A stretch of DNA of 64,000 bases from Petrosia ficiformis (Eukaryota > Porifera > Demospongiae > Haplosclerida > Petrosiidae): contig OX345637.1 of the NCBI GenBank assembly GCA_947044365.1, forward strand, positions 8,204,343 through 8,268,342, read 5' to 3'. Positions 43,926 through 56,396 of this stretch are shown here, one piece after another. How positions within the stretch are numbered: position 1 is the first letter of the stretch; each line of letters starts with the position of its first letter. The translations under genes were made by a program, and so were the position numbers. The notes below the pieces were generated by a model. The model did no database searches and was not told where the DNA came from. It saw only the letters and a list, made by a program, of their open reading frames with translations.

Positions 43926-44963
43926 TATACTAGACTGTTCTATACACATATAAATAACATAATTATGTCTGTGTATGTTCCCATATGGACGTAGTGGTTA
44001 CTATTTTCATTGGGGTGGGGAGAGGATTGAGTATGTTTTAGTTGATATGACAATTTGAGTTAACAAATCCTCTCCCTGTGGCCTGAAGCCTTGAAGTGCT
44101 TAGGCTGGGAACTTCTACTCTGTAGCGTATAGTAACAGTGCTATTTGGTAGATGCTAACTATCACTCCAAATTCAGTTAATGAATATTCATAATTATAAT
44201 ATGAACATAATTCAGTCACCAATAACAGATTGCGAAGCAAGGATTCTTTACTGTCAGAGCATTGAATTTATTAACTTCAGCAAAACTACTAGTCTCAAGA
44301 TCAAGAACTTACATAGTTATATTGTTGGTCACTTTAAATACAGATATACAAACTTCAAAAGTTAACTTAACGAGCATGTTAATTATTTTAAGAAGCTAAT
44401 GACATCCCCTGATGCTTCTTGGGTAATGTTGAAAGTCAGTACTCTAATCCCACAGTTAGTTTTAACAATGGAGTAGCCATGTTATAATAAGATTGTAGGC
44501 TCTAGAGCTAGTGAATACCGACTAGCTAGATATCCATTTGTAGTTTGGCTTTATGAATAATGTATAGTAAAGTAAATCTAACAAAAGAAGGTGGTGTGAT
44601 CAAAACATGATATTCATAGAAATGCAAGATTAATTCATGCAATTTTAGTGTTTATACTATATATCTTTTTAGTAAATTAATCGAGACAAATTGTCTTGAA
44701 AGCACAATAAAAATGCATAATGATGTACTGATGATATGAAGCAGTTGATCTAGAAAGCATTGACTTTATAATGTATTTTTTATTACATGCAAGTAGATTA
44801 GACGAAACAAACCTTTCATCTGGCAATTTTCCTGCTACAATATATTACATTTGTATTCATGGTAGATAATCTGCACCACCATTACCACCCTTCTACCTGA
44901 ACTCAAGAGTAATTACATGACCATTACTGTAATAATAACGGTGTAATGTTGGATGGTTGGTTA
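43926..44963. other. Gene-poor stretch
   Basis: About 1 kb of AT-rich unique-looking DNA. No coding exon, RNA gene or repeat I can support. Confidence 0.4.
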
Positions 44964-44964
44964 C

Positions 44965-45002
44965 ATGAATAAAGAGCCTATCTTGATAGGCTCTTTATTC
45001 AT
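44965..45002. repeat. Perfect palindrome, 18-bp arms, 2-bp spacer
   Basis: atgaataaagagcctatc, tt, gataggctctttattcat. The arms match exactly. Confidence 0.95.
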
Positions 45003-45003
45003 T

Positions 45004-45065
45004 CAAAACAGAATTAGGTGAATTAGGTAGACCTTGGTCTACCTAATTCACCTAATTCTGTTTTG
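45004..45065. repeat. Perfect palindrome, 30-bp arms, 2-bp spacer
   Basis: Left arm 45004-45033 begins caaaacagaattaggtgaat; right arm 45036-45065 is its exact reverse complement, with tt between. It lies one base after the previous palindrome. The arm itself contains a duplicated gaattaggt. Confidence 0.95.
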
Positions 45066-46954
45066 TATACTGATTGGTCTACTAATTAAAAACTTTGGTT
45101 TTCTTTGCAGAGTTGACCAAAATATTTATATAAAAATGAAGTAAATCTCTGAGCTCCAGTTTTCTATTTATAGTGGTGAATGTTTAGTTACATGAATCAT
45201 GACAAGGCCAAAGCATATATTTCCTATTATTTGTATTTGTACATAATAACAATTGCCATTACAATACCTATGTTGTTACATTGTATTTTACTATTATGTG
45301 GTTTTCATTCAGATGGAGTCAACATGACAGAGTGATATAATAGGGAACACAATATAGGTGTTATAATAAGTAAGGACAAATGTACAATGTAAGTCATGTC
45401 AGGAAACACAATTGTCTTGAGGTTAGATGTTCGTGAGGAAGGACAGAACATCTGGACAAATTCACGCCCAAAATTGGGGAACATGTCACAGGAAGTCACA
45501 TGACTTTCCATGTGTACTATTATAAATTATAATACATGATAGAAATAATCTTATTGGTCTGCAAGCAATTGGTGCAGAACTCCAGTTTACAGCATGAGTT
45601 TGTCCAGACGTTCCATGCTTCCTCACAAACGTCTGGCCTTGAGACTAGGAACACAAAAAAACATGACATATAAACAACATAGGTCTTGGTATATACATGT
45701 ATTGTTATCTGCAATGTGCTATACATTAGTGAGTTGATACACTAAACCTTACAGTATTGTTCCACTTGATCAAGTTACTTTTTAAATTGTGACACTGATC
45801 AGTAGAGAGACGATTGAGCATTAATGTATTTAGCAGCAATAAACAAAAATGACAAATTACTATACTTTGGTGGATAAAGAGATGAATGAATGGTTTTATC
45901 AATCAATATGGATACTAAAAAGAACTCTTTAATTCTGGATTTGGTCCCTCAATAATTATTATTATATTAATCATAATTGAAGAGATAATTTTAATTGACC
46001 CTCCCCTAATATTGTATATAAATATTTTTTGTGTTGGACAGTTTTGGAGTTCCAAACTTGGAACTAATACTCCACACTATGGCAGCAAGGTTGGATCAAC
46101 TGGAATATTGTGAATTTTAATGAGGTGCCAGTTGAGATTATATACATAGCACACTTACACTATAGTTAAAATAGTTAAAACTACATCACAGGGTGTTTAT
46201 AGTGTTAATGCAAAGCATTAATGAGAATATTATTATTATGATATTATAAGTCTATGATACTTCATGATACTTCGTGATATTATTGAATATTAGTTGTCTT
46301 ATAGCATGCCGTTCTGAATCAATGTAATTTAGCGGCTGTCCATTGTGATGAGTTCATCAGACCTTTCGTTATTAATTCTTGCAATATCCATGGTTATGAG
46401 AGTGATAGAAACAGCTAGCGTTTAGATTTGTATTAGTACAATACTACATTCCTCATCAAGGAGTTTTGTGGCTTGGACGGTAAGAGTCCCTGACTAGATA
46501 TCATAAGTCAAATCCCTACTCAGATTCTTGACTTTTTTCCAGTTTTCCCTGATACCTGCATGTCATAGCACCTTAATTGCATAAGGTTTATGCAATCAAT
46601 GTTACATCTGATATTTGTAAGTTTAAAACACATTTTTTATAAGTATGCTTTTCAAAGAATATTAAATCAAAAGGAGAATAACTTTAAAGGATAATTATTA
46701 AATTGTGAAGTGACCAGAAATATTGATTATACAAAAGTTTTGAAGTATTATAGTATAAATGATGATACTTGATAGTAATAATAATTACAATAATAATAAT
46801 TATTACTCCTATAGATGAGATAGTAATAGTTATTTACAATGATTAAAGAAAAGATTAAGTGCTTTACAAGCTAAGCAAGATAAGAAATGATATAAAGAAT
46901 AGTTAAAGTGATTAAATATCTTCTAGTGGTTATTAATAGATATTAATGAGAGAA
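45066..46954. other. Gene-poor stretch with SINE-like and inverted-repeat fragments
   Basis: At 45405-45665 two similar blocks lie in opposite orientation (acatctggacaaattc; gtttgtccagacgtt, with gtgaggaag/cttcctcac), probably a MITE. At 46450-46530 a tRNA-like stretch (ttgtggcttggacggtaag, then agtcaaatccctactcag) may be a SINE head. Nothing coding was seen. Confidence 0.4.
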
Positions 46955-49900
46955 TTATCTGGAACTTAAGACTGAGCCCTTGTTTCGTGGTTTAAACATA
47001 GTGAGTCCTGCAGTCTCCACAGATGTTGGGTCAACTTGATAAGCTAAAGCAGTCATTACTTTTTCCATGTCAAATAAACCACAAGGAACAATAATCTGTG
47101 ATAAAAATAATTACAATAAATTATATATTATTTTATACATGTACATGAAGTGAACTAAATTTTGTATCACACTACATGTACATGTACATGTATACTGCCA
47201 CTCTTTTATCTATCTACACTGTATCTTTGCAATGAAAATGTATATTTATGCACAAAAATCTTATGGGTATCAAAAAAGCTTTTAATGGTGTTAAAACAAA
47301 ACAAAACAAAAAAAATCTACATGTATATTTGCACAGATCAGATCCAAAGGACAATAGACAACACATACTGTCAATAAAGTGACTACTATTTATATACATG
47401 TGATCAGTACAGACTACATTTAGTACTGTTCTTAAGGTCAATCCAAAGGGGAATAGACAACATTCTTACACTCTACAAATACATACTGTCAATAAGTGAC
47501 TACTATTTATATACATGTGATCAGTATAGACTATTTAGTACTGTTCTTAAGGTCAATCCAAAGGGGAATAGACAACATTCTTACACTCTACAAATACATA
47601 CTGTCAATAAAGTGACTACTATTTATATACATGTGATCAGTATAGACTATTTAGTACTGTTCTTAAGGTCAATCCAAAGGGGAATAGACAACATTCTTAC
47701 ACTCTACAAATACATACTGTCAATAAAGTGACTACTATTTATATACATGTGATCAGTACAGACTATTTAGTACTGTTCTTAAGGTCAATCCAAAGGGGAA
47801 TAGACAACATTCTTTACACTCAACTTTACATAATAAAATGTTTCTAAGCTAACTGAGAATGTGAATATTTGTACCTTCATGAGATCATTAGCATCTATCA
47901 AATGTAATCTAACATGTTTTACAAGAGGTGTAATTGATTTCTTAAAATCTTTGTCTGCAAAAAAAGAGAGAGAGATGTAAAGACTTGATCAAATAGAGAA
48001 AACCTACATGTATGTTGATACATAATGTACATGTACATGTACACATGATTAGTGTGTAAGTAACAGGAATTTCAATCCATAGCTTCATTATTGTGTTAGT
48101 GTATGATCATGTATTTATTAACCTGTAAACATTATATACTACATGTGTATTACATATAAAGTCAACACATCCTAATTTTGAGGTCAATGTAAATGTGAAC
48201 ATACACATGTACACATGTACTTTACTACTTCTTGTAAAGAAAGTACTCAATAGCTTACCTTTCTTAATGTTTATTTCTCCCCATGACAAAGCAGCTTTCA
48301 CTTTCAATATTTCCTGAACCTCAATATCTCTTCTCAAAATGAGATGAACCATGTTCTCAGAGAGACTTAAGAAGTCATCACAAACCAAAACATCCTCAGC
48401 ATTAGCGTCCACAAATTCCAAAGCCCGTACTACCATTGTCTTGGCACAATGATACGAGAGGTACTTCTCAAGTTGTGTTAATATTCTACAGACTGTCTTT
48501 GCGGTTAGACAATTTGAGAGTCGATCAAAACAAGCTTGTTTCAGTTCAGGGATGTCAAAATGTTCGGCTGAACAAGTTATACCAACAACTGTTGAGGATT
48601 GGATACTGCATGTACCTGTCATTAGGTAGTTTAATAGTGCCGAGAATACTACATCATCAAAATCCTTGATAATGTACTATATAGACAAACAGGAGGAGGA
48701 AGAGGAGGAGAAGGAGGGGAAGGAGGAGGAGGAGGAGGAGAAGGAAGAGAAAGAGGAAAAGGAAAAGGAGGAGGTAGAGGAGGAGGTAGAGGAGGAGTAG
48801 GAAGAGGAGAAGGAGGAGGAGAAGGAAAAGGAGGAGGAAGAGGAGGAAGAGGAGGAAGAGGAAGAGGGGGATGGGGAGGAAGAGGAAAATATTGTAAATA
48901 TGCATTTACATGTAAGTACTATATACATGTACATTTGATCATTCATGTTTGGAAAAATCCACTTGTGAGGAGAAATAAATTTTCTTGCTATTCAACTATT
49001 TAGTACAGAAACCCACAAGAGCACAAATGAGTGTTCCTCCTGGATAAGATTAAAATTGGCTTTTCTACAATACAATAAACATGCCAAGTGCTTGATTAAC
49101 TTTCTCCAAATGAAGTGTATAACATTTAAAAACATGTGATTCTTAGAAATAAAAGCTTCTCTCTAAGTAAACCAATACAATTTAAATTTAAATTGTCAAA
49201 ATAGAAATTTTTTTTAAACTGGTGTTTAAATAGAATAGATATGGCAATTATTATTACCTGTTCTTGAATGCTCTGTTTCTGATCTTCAAGAAAAGATGGT
49301 ATACCTTTTGGCTCAGGAGATGAACTAAATGCTCTCTCTATATCATCAGGTGACGATGTTTTCTTTTTCTTGGTCACAACCACTGATGATATAAGCTTGC
49401 TCTTTTGAGGTGACGGTTGAGCGCGACCATTTTTACGTGCTATCTGAGGACTGCTACAGGAGGTGTTGACTCTAGCACCACTGGAATTTAGTCTCCTTCT
49501 GCCAATAGGACTGGAGAGGCGCTGAACTGTTGTAGCTTCTTTAAACATTGTTCGAAATACTCTGTAGATAAATCAGAAGAAGACGTTTAAACTAAATTTT
49601 GAGGGGAACTTTATTTCATTCAACACTTAAATAACTTAGCAGATCAATTGAGTACCTACATGCTCTACTGTTTAATGAAGCCATTGTGGCTGCTTGTTTG
49701 TTTGTTGTGTGTGTGTTTGTTTTCACCTGTTGCTAGCATGCTAGACACATGAATTTTCATGTATAACAGTACATATTCACTCACTTGCTTCTACAAGCTA
49801 AGATGGCCTTCACAGCATATAAGGGAGTCTTTTCTTTGCCTATGAAAAGAATGGAATATATAAATTATAATTATGAATACACTGTACGTATAGAGATCAA

Positions 49901-52900
49901 GAGTAAAGATATTTTCATTGTGATTCCTACAAGCATATAGTGGAACTTTACAGATCAATTCAGAATTACACATTGTTGAGTTTTATTTAGCACACGTGGG
50001 GTTTGCACTGACTGAAGTTGAAACTGAATAATATACAATGTAAATTCATGAAAACGTGCTACGGAAACACGAATACCAATTAGGCATTACGTATAGTGCA
50101 ATCATAACAGTGTGCATGTGTTGTATTGAATTCATAGTAGCACAAATGCACAAAAAGGTAAGCATTTGTTCTGGTTATGCAGAGCCAGTCACAATGATGA
50201 TACCTTTAAGCTAATTAAAGGGATTGGTCGAAATAAAGTGCTAGAAACACATATTGGTAAATATGACCATGTGAATATTTTATTATTATACTAACAAGAT
50301 ATCATCTCACTATACTGAGCAAGACTTACCAACTATAAATACAACATCGGCAAGGTCAGGACCTCGTAAAGCTAGCTCAAAGTCTTCAACTAGTTTGTCT
50401 TGATTTGTATACTTCTGTCTGACTGGATCTATTAATGGACTAGGTGGTCTGGAGGATGAGTAAAGGAATGAGAAAATGAGAAGAATGAGAATGAGGACAA
50501 TCAATTTTAGTGTAGAGGTAAACTTTTAAAATAAATTCAATATAACAAACGATTGAAATACGTGGCATTAGATTCACTTAACTAATATATAATGACATTG
50601 AGAACATTGAGTCATAAAATAATCATGGTGATGGCTTTCTTTCAAATTTCAATATATTCAGTATTCAGTATACTGCTGGAAGTTATACTGTAATTATTGT
50701 ATATTATTTACTTGCTAAGAAAAATTAAAAAATTTTTCTGCAAATAAAATCTCGATAAATAATTTGTTCATACTACATGCAGATATAGTTTATTACCTGC
50801 TTGCTCCAATGGGTAGCCAGTTTCCTCTCCTACTGATCTTTCTAGTGGCACGACCATGTTTTGCTGCCATGGCATGTTCTGTAAGACTAGCTGCCATTTC
50901 CATCAGTAGTTGAGCTCTAGACCGATTCTAAAGGAAACATGATAATCATGTTAACATGAGCAAGTATAGTATTGGCACGTAGTACAAGTGTATGTACATG
51001 TACATGTACTTAAGTACAAGTATATGTACATGTACTTAAGTACAAATATATGTATATGTACATGTACTTAAGTACAAGTATACATGTATGTACAAGTACA
51101 TGAACATCAGATCGTGTACATTTTGACAATGCACATATACAATCAAGCAATGTACATGTACTTACAAGTAAGCATTGCCAAGTACAAACACTTGTGGTAA
51201 TGTCTGACATGTACTACATGTACATGTAGCATATGGTGAGAACAAACGAATGTACATGTACATGAACATAAATTACACATGTACATATGTACATAGCCAT
51301 ATACATTGTAAATACATGTATATACAAAGCATACAATAATATACAGAGATGAATATGGTAATTAATGTACATGTACATGCATAAATAATATATGTACATG
51401 TACAGGTACATGCATAAAGCATATATGTAATGTATACATATATGTAATGTACATGTACATGTACAGGTACAAAGAATATGTATAATGTACATGTACAAAC
51501 ATGTGCATAAAGCATACATACAACCATGTAATGTACATGTACAAGTACAAAGAATATATGAAATGTACATGTACACCTGAGGCAACTCTCATTTTCATTT
51601 TTCCATTGCCTCAGGTGTCTTTCTTTCTTTCTTTCTTTCTTTCTACATCTCTGATAACATCATGTACAAAGAATATATGAAATGTACATGTACATGTACA
51701 AAGAATATATGTATAATGTAATGTACATGTACGTGCATAAAGAATATATGTATTGTACATGTACATGTACATGTACAAAGAATATACATGTATGTAATGT
51801 ACATTAAGTAATGTACACATATACATACACATATACATGTAGCTCTACATTAATAATCTGTTATCACTTACTGTGAGTTTGAGAAATTTAGGAGCATGAT
51901 AAGCTGCTCTCTCAGCATTGATAACCTTTGTTAGTAAAATATTTTGGAGATGCTTACAATGAGGCATGGCGGGAATGGTTCCTAGGTCTGGTGTAAAAGA
52001 AGGGACAGAACTACGACAGGTTACTGCGATCTGGTAATGAAATAAAAGATATAATGTAAATAATGTTCCATCATTAATATACCCATATGTGTGTGTGTGC
52101 GTGTCTGTGTGTGTGTGTGTGTGTCTGTCTGCTTGTGTGTGCATGTACACTACTTCTTTGTTGCAATGTCAAACTTGGTCTATATTGAAGAAGTTATTCT
52201 GAATTGAAATGTTATGCTTTAGGAAATTCCCATCCTACCATAAAATCCTCATAAAACCCTGACTATGTATATTGACACTTTGACAGTATAGATTCCTATA
52301 TAAACTTTTGGAGTGGCAGATGTTTAAGTACAAAGTGATGCAGTAACCAAACCATTCTTATCCATATATAATAGTGCTGTTTTAGTTAACTATAAATATT
52401 ACTAAAACCCCTTTTATTAAGACATTTGGACTTTTAGTTAACTGAAGATGGTTTTTATAAATATATAACAATTGAACTATTGATGAGGTGACATGTACAT
52501 GTATATACATCTAACCACATCAAATGGTTGCCATGGTAACTCACTCTATATAAAGGTTGACCATGTGATCCTGTGATGTGTTGTACAACTATATAAGCAT
52601 GAATGAAGTGAGATCGAATCCATGATGGATTAAACACTGCACCAGTATTATCAAGAAACACTACACATACTATATCATTACCAATGTGACGCTTCTTGTT
52701 CACCTGGATAGATAGATAAATAGATAGATAGATAGACAGATAGATAGAATGAAGATATATCTGAATGTATATACTAATAGATACATGTAGGTATGCAAAT
52801 TATGATATAAACATGCACATACAAACTGTACATGAACATGTATATATATATATATACATGTATATATATTGATAGATAGATACATGTAGATAGATACATA

Positions 52901-55029
52901 TGTAGATAGATAGATAATAATTATATACATGTAGGTAAATAGATAGCTAGGTATAGGTATATGGATAAAGTGGATGATTAAACACACACACATTAGTAAA
53001 GATGACGCCGTTCTCATAGTGATTAGGTAACAATATGTAACACACTCACTAATCAACAAACAACTCATACAATTTGATAACATATTTAACAATGTATAAA
53101 ACACTATTATATGTACATGTACATACATAACACATAACAAGCATGTGTTGTGACTTCATTATTATACCAGTATAAAGATATTATTATCTGGTCTAATGAC
53201 TTTACTATAACTGGTAGACATCACACAAAGATAGCTAATGGCTAATCATTCATACACTAACACATGTACATGTAAAACAGAATCTACATGAAGTAAACAG
53301 ACAATACTATTATGAAATACTTTAGAGTTTAAAAACATATGTCAGAGTTAATGCTGTTTTAGTATATGATAATAATGACCACTTTTAGTTATAGTTATGG
53401 TATGTCTAGTTTATCACACCTTTAGTTATAGTTAATTAACTAAAACAATTTTAGGTTTACTAAAAGGGTTTTAGTTTTAGTTGACTAACTAAAAGTGACC
53501 ATTATTGACCATTTTTCATTTTAGTTAGTTATACATGTAGTTATTACAGTAGACTTGTAATTTAGTTATAGTTTAGTTAACTAAAAGTCAAAATGTCTTA
53601 CTAAAAGCGGTTTTAGTTATAGTTATAGTTAACTAAAACAACACTAGTCGGAGTGAGTTGGTGGGGGAGTTCGGAGCTCAACCATTGACTAACACTCTAC
53701 TCCTAATCACACATTCATTTACCACACACTGTCAGGTACATGTATTCATTTACAACCACACTCATACAAGTACATATGTACACAGCTGTTGAGGATCATT
53801 CATTGATAATGCACATGTACATTGTGTATGTACAAGTACATACATGTACATACTTGTACATACTTGTACATGTACATTGTGTACATGTATTAATTGTTTA
53901 CAACCACACTCATGCACCTGTATTACAACCAAAGTCATATATGTACAGGTACAGGTACATTGTACATATCATGATGGGAAATAAGAGATGAGGTTACGGT
54001 GATTATTATTAGTGCTCACCATAACCCCTTGATAATTTAATTCTGGTGAGCACTCAGCACCATGTTATTTGTTGAATTCACTACATTCATGTACATGTAC
54101 ATGTACTTTACATGATCTTTTTGATGAAACACAACTACACTCAGAATGGCTTTACACCTTCTCTCTTCGTTCATAATCCCCAGCTATTACAGCTACATCA
54201 GGGGAGGATGATGAAAAGAGACGATCCTGTTCTGTTTCAGGGTGTGTTAGAGACAAAATCAAACTGAAATAAAGTCACTACTTGCCTTTTCTTACTAGCC
54301 ATCATTCGATAACATGTGTTCAACATTATGTGGGTGTGGCCTTAACGCCACTCCAGCTCCCATTATTATTAAAGTTTGGAAATTTCGGTGCGCATCAGTG
54401 CACACTGTATGCATTATTTACGCATTTTATAGTGCGCATCTCTGCAATTATGGTACGATTAAGCGCACTTGCGTACGGTTATTTCCCACCATGGTACATG
54501 TACATATATAACGGCCAAACTCGTACAGGTACATGTACAAAATTAATATACATAAGATTTTACCTGTTGAGGATCATTCTCTGTGAAAGGCATCAGAGTT
54601 GCTACATGAAACATCATTTCCAGGTTCTTGTAGTCTGTAAAAACTGAATCTTCTCCTGTCAAATTATGATCACCATCTAAACCACCTAAGAACTTTTTAA
54701 AACCTTGTAACTTGACTCGTTGACCTATAATATTTAGAAACTCATCAAAAGGACCTGGTTCATGTGAGTTAGCAAATATCTCTTCTTCATTAGTCTGTCC
54801 AGCTTTCACTCTCAAGATTCCTATTTTATGTTTATTTTTGACAAACGTCTCATCTATTTTGAGTAATTCTTCTTCTAAATTTGGTAAAATGGCTGATTTG
54901 AAAGATGTATCTAGATTCATTGCTCGACTGATAGCATTTACAATCTCTTCTCTACTGAGTTCAGTAACATCTAATTGTCCAACTGAAATGAGACCATGAA
55001 GATAGTGATCTGAACTACGAACCAAAATT
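46955..55029 (-). CDS. RapGAP-BTB-BACK protein (5' incomplete)
   Basis: Minus exons: 55029-54564, 52703-52545, 52030-51872, 50927-50797, 50448-50330, 49839-49785, 49561-49258, 48676-48259, 47954-47875, 47095-46955. All phases agree (2032 nt, about 677 residues). The first exon starts in phase 2, so 5' exons are missing or unrecognised. The RapGAP domain spans the first three exons: GILRVKAGQTNEEEIFANS, FLGGLD, FHVATLMPFTENDPQQ, and KKRHIGNDIVCVVF with the catalytic Asn of the Asn thumb. A BTB domain follows (DLADVVFIVGK..TPLYAVKAILACRSKVFRTMF), interrupted by a Ser/Lys-rich loop (SSPQIARKNGRAQPSPQKSK), then a BACK domain (AEHFDIPELK..CDDFLSLSENMV). RapGAPs turn off Rap1; the BTB-BACK part suggests a cullin-3 adaptor role, which is inference. 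Confidence 0.88.
47336..47815. repeat. Tandem repeat, 116-bp unit
   Basis: ggtcaatccaaaggggaata begins at 47436, 47551, 47667 and 47783. About four copies are nearly identical, in the last intron of the RapGAP-BTB gene. Confidence 0.92.
48147..48215. mobile_element. Fragment of MITE family A
   Basis: One end of the family (acatataaagtcaacacatc, ttttgaggtcaatgtaaatg) in an intron of the RapGAP-BTB gene. Confidence 0.5.
48690..48893. repeat. Polypurine GGA microsatellite near an acceptor
   Basis: About 200 bp of (GGA/GAA)n on plus, i.e. (TCC)n on the gene strand. It ends 14 bp before the acceptor of the BACK exon (48676). Confidence 0.9.
51000..51840. repeat. ACATGTACATGT-rich tract with embedded SINE tail
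   Basis: Repeated aatgtacatgtacatgtaca and gtacaaagaatatatg units fill an intron of the RapGAP-BTB gene. At 51576-51665 lies the SINE tail seen at 18303 (cctgaggcaactctcatttt, (ctttt)n, tacatctctgataacatc) without its tRNA head. Open frames here are artefacts. Confidence 0.85.
52378..52455. mobile_element. Fragment of element family C
   Basis: Contains gctgttttagttaactataa, actaaaaccccttttattaa and acttttagttaactgaa. Confidence 0.5.
52706..52975. repeat. GATA microsatellite tract
   Basis: Runs of gatagatagata mixed with tacatgta motifs, starting directly at the acceptor side of the exon at 52703. Confidence 0.8.
53350..53650. mobile_element. Element family C, longest copy
   Basis: Begins tgctgttttagta and ends gttatagttaactaaaacaa; inside are repeated ttttagttatagttaactaa motifs and attacagtagacttgtaatt. 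It lies in an intron of the RapGAP-BTB gene. Confidence 0.75.
54158..54263 (-). other. Unassigned exon-like segment in the RapGAP-BTB intron
   Basis: Acceptor (tttcag) and donor (GTGTAA) bound 106 nt that in phase 2 read LILSLTHPETEQDRLFSSSS then PDVAVIAGDYERREK. The known exons on each side join in phase 0; inserting this segment there gives a stop after nine codons (FDFVSNTP). It starts in phase 2 and ends in phase 0 like the preceding RapGAP exon (55029-54564), so a transcript replacing that exon would stay in frame. It could be an alternative exon, a poison exon or a stray exon. Confidence 0.4.
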
Positions 55030-55032
55030 CTG

Positions 55033-55034
55033 AG

Positions 55035-55081
<47 letters not shown>
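55033..55081. repeat. GA microsatellite forming an acceptor pyrimidine tract
   Basis: (GA)n on plus is (CT)n on the gene strand and runs straight into ctctcag, the acceptor of the RapGAP exon at 55029. Confidence 0.9.
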
Positions 55082-55084
<3 letters not shown>

Positions 55085-55965
55085 TTTCAAGACTTAAAAA
55101 TCATATAGTACATGTTATATCATTTGTTTTAGTTACAGTATTTCACTAATGAGTGAATACATGTATATAACGTGAGAAAGTATTATGGTAATGTTGTACA
55201 TACAGTACATTACAGTATGCTACATATATACATGTATATATACTACAAGTACAAGCTCAAGCACATACTACACTGTACTGTGAACTGTACTGTATGTGTG
55301 CGTGTGTGCGATTGTGTTATGAAAGCTAATAACTCATAATTGCAGTAAATAGTTTCAGTTTACTGTTAATTATCAAAGGAATAAATGTATCAGTTATGAC
55401 AAACTGTCATCTCAGTTAGCAAGACATAACTGATGAATCATAACTATAAATATACAACACTACAGGTACATGTACTATTGTCATCAAACTAATACAGTAT
55501 ACACACATGTATACATGTACATGTACATGTATATGTTGTCATTAAATACATGTACATGTACATGTACATTGTAGCCCAAGACTACAGTACACATACATGC
55601 ACAAGTACATGTAGATATACATGTACATGTAGTCATGTATATGTATATATTTTCATCAAACTAGCTAGTAGGCAGGGAATAAGGTTTTATCGTGGTACTG
55701 TAACATAGTACAATATACATGTGTATGATCTAATTATTAGAACTCATAGTTTGTATATATGACTAGGAAAGTTAGCAGACAAAACACAGGAAGTAGTTTT
55801 AAAAATAATTCATGGTAATAATAATTACCGTTGACCTTTGGTTTTGCAATTTTCAATTTTAATTACATGTCAGTAGTTAACTGTTTATGTACAGAAGCCA
55901 TTTACATGTACATGTATCTTGAATTATCTGTTCCACCTAAAAAGTAATGACAATGACCAGTGTGT

Positions 55966-56222
55966 TCATATTCACAATGTCCTCAAAAATAATTATGATG
56001 TGATGACTTTATATGTAATATAGTGTATAGTTTAATGTCATAAGGTTAATACATGATTATACTATAACTCAATAATGAAGTAATAGGATTGAAATTTGAC
56101 ATACACAAAAAAGAACAGGAAGGATAATTATATGAAAATAGTGCAGGTAAAAAGATTGTTAGTCATTCCAAACTAAAGCCATGAATATTTCTCTGAGGTT
56201 AAGGTAAATATGAATGACCTTT
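55966..56222. mobile_element. MITE family A, complete copy
   Basis: Termini gttcatattcacaatgtcct and gaggttaaggtaaatatgaa with core acacaaaaaagaacaggaag. Same order as the 13965 copy, opposite to 18644 and 58029. Confidence 0.8.
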
Positions 56223-56396
56223 ATCCATCATCCCTCACACTACATGTAGTGTCATTCTATAACAAACCAAACTTAATTTGAAGTTCAGCCCTCTGGCTCT
56301 TAAGATTTTCATAATTTGTTTGTGTAATTATGACTATAATCATACTACTATTACTATACAATGTACAGTACATGTTATATTATAATTACATTATAA

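Noticed and set aside
48657..48946. Leu- or Ser-rich proteins on the minus strand
   Set aside because: Translation of a GGA/TCC microsatellite.
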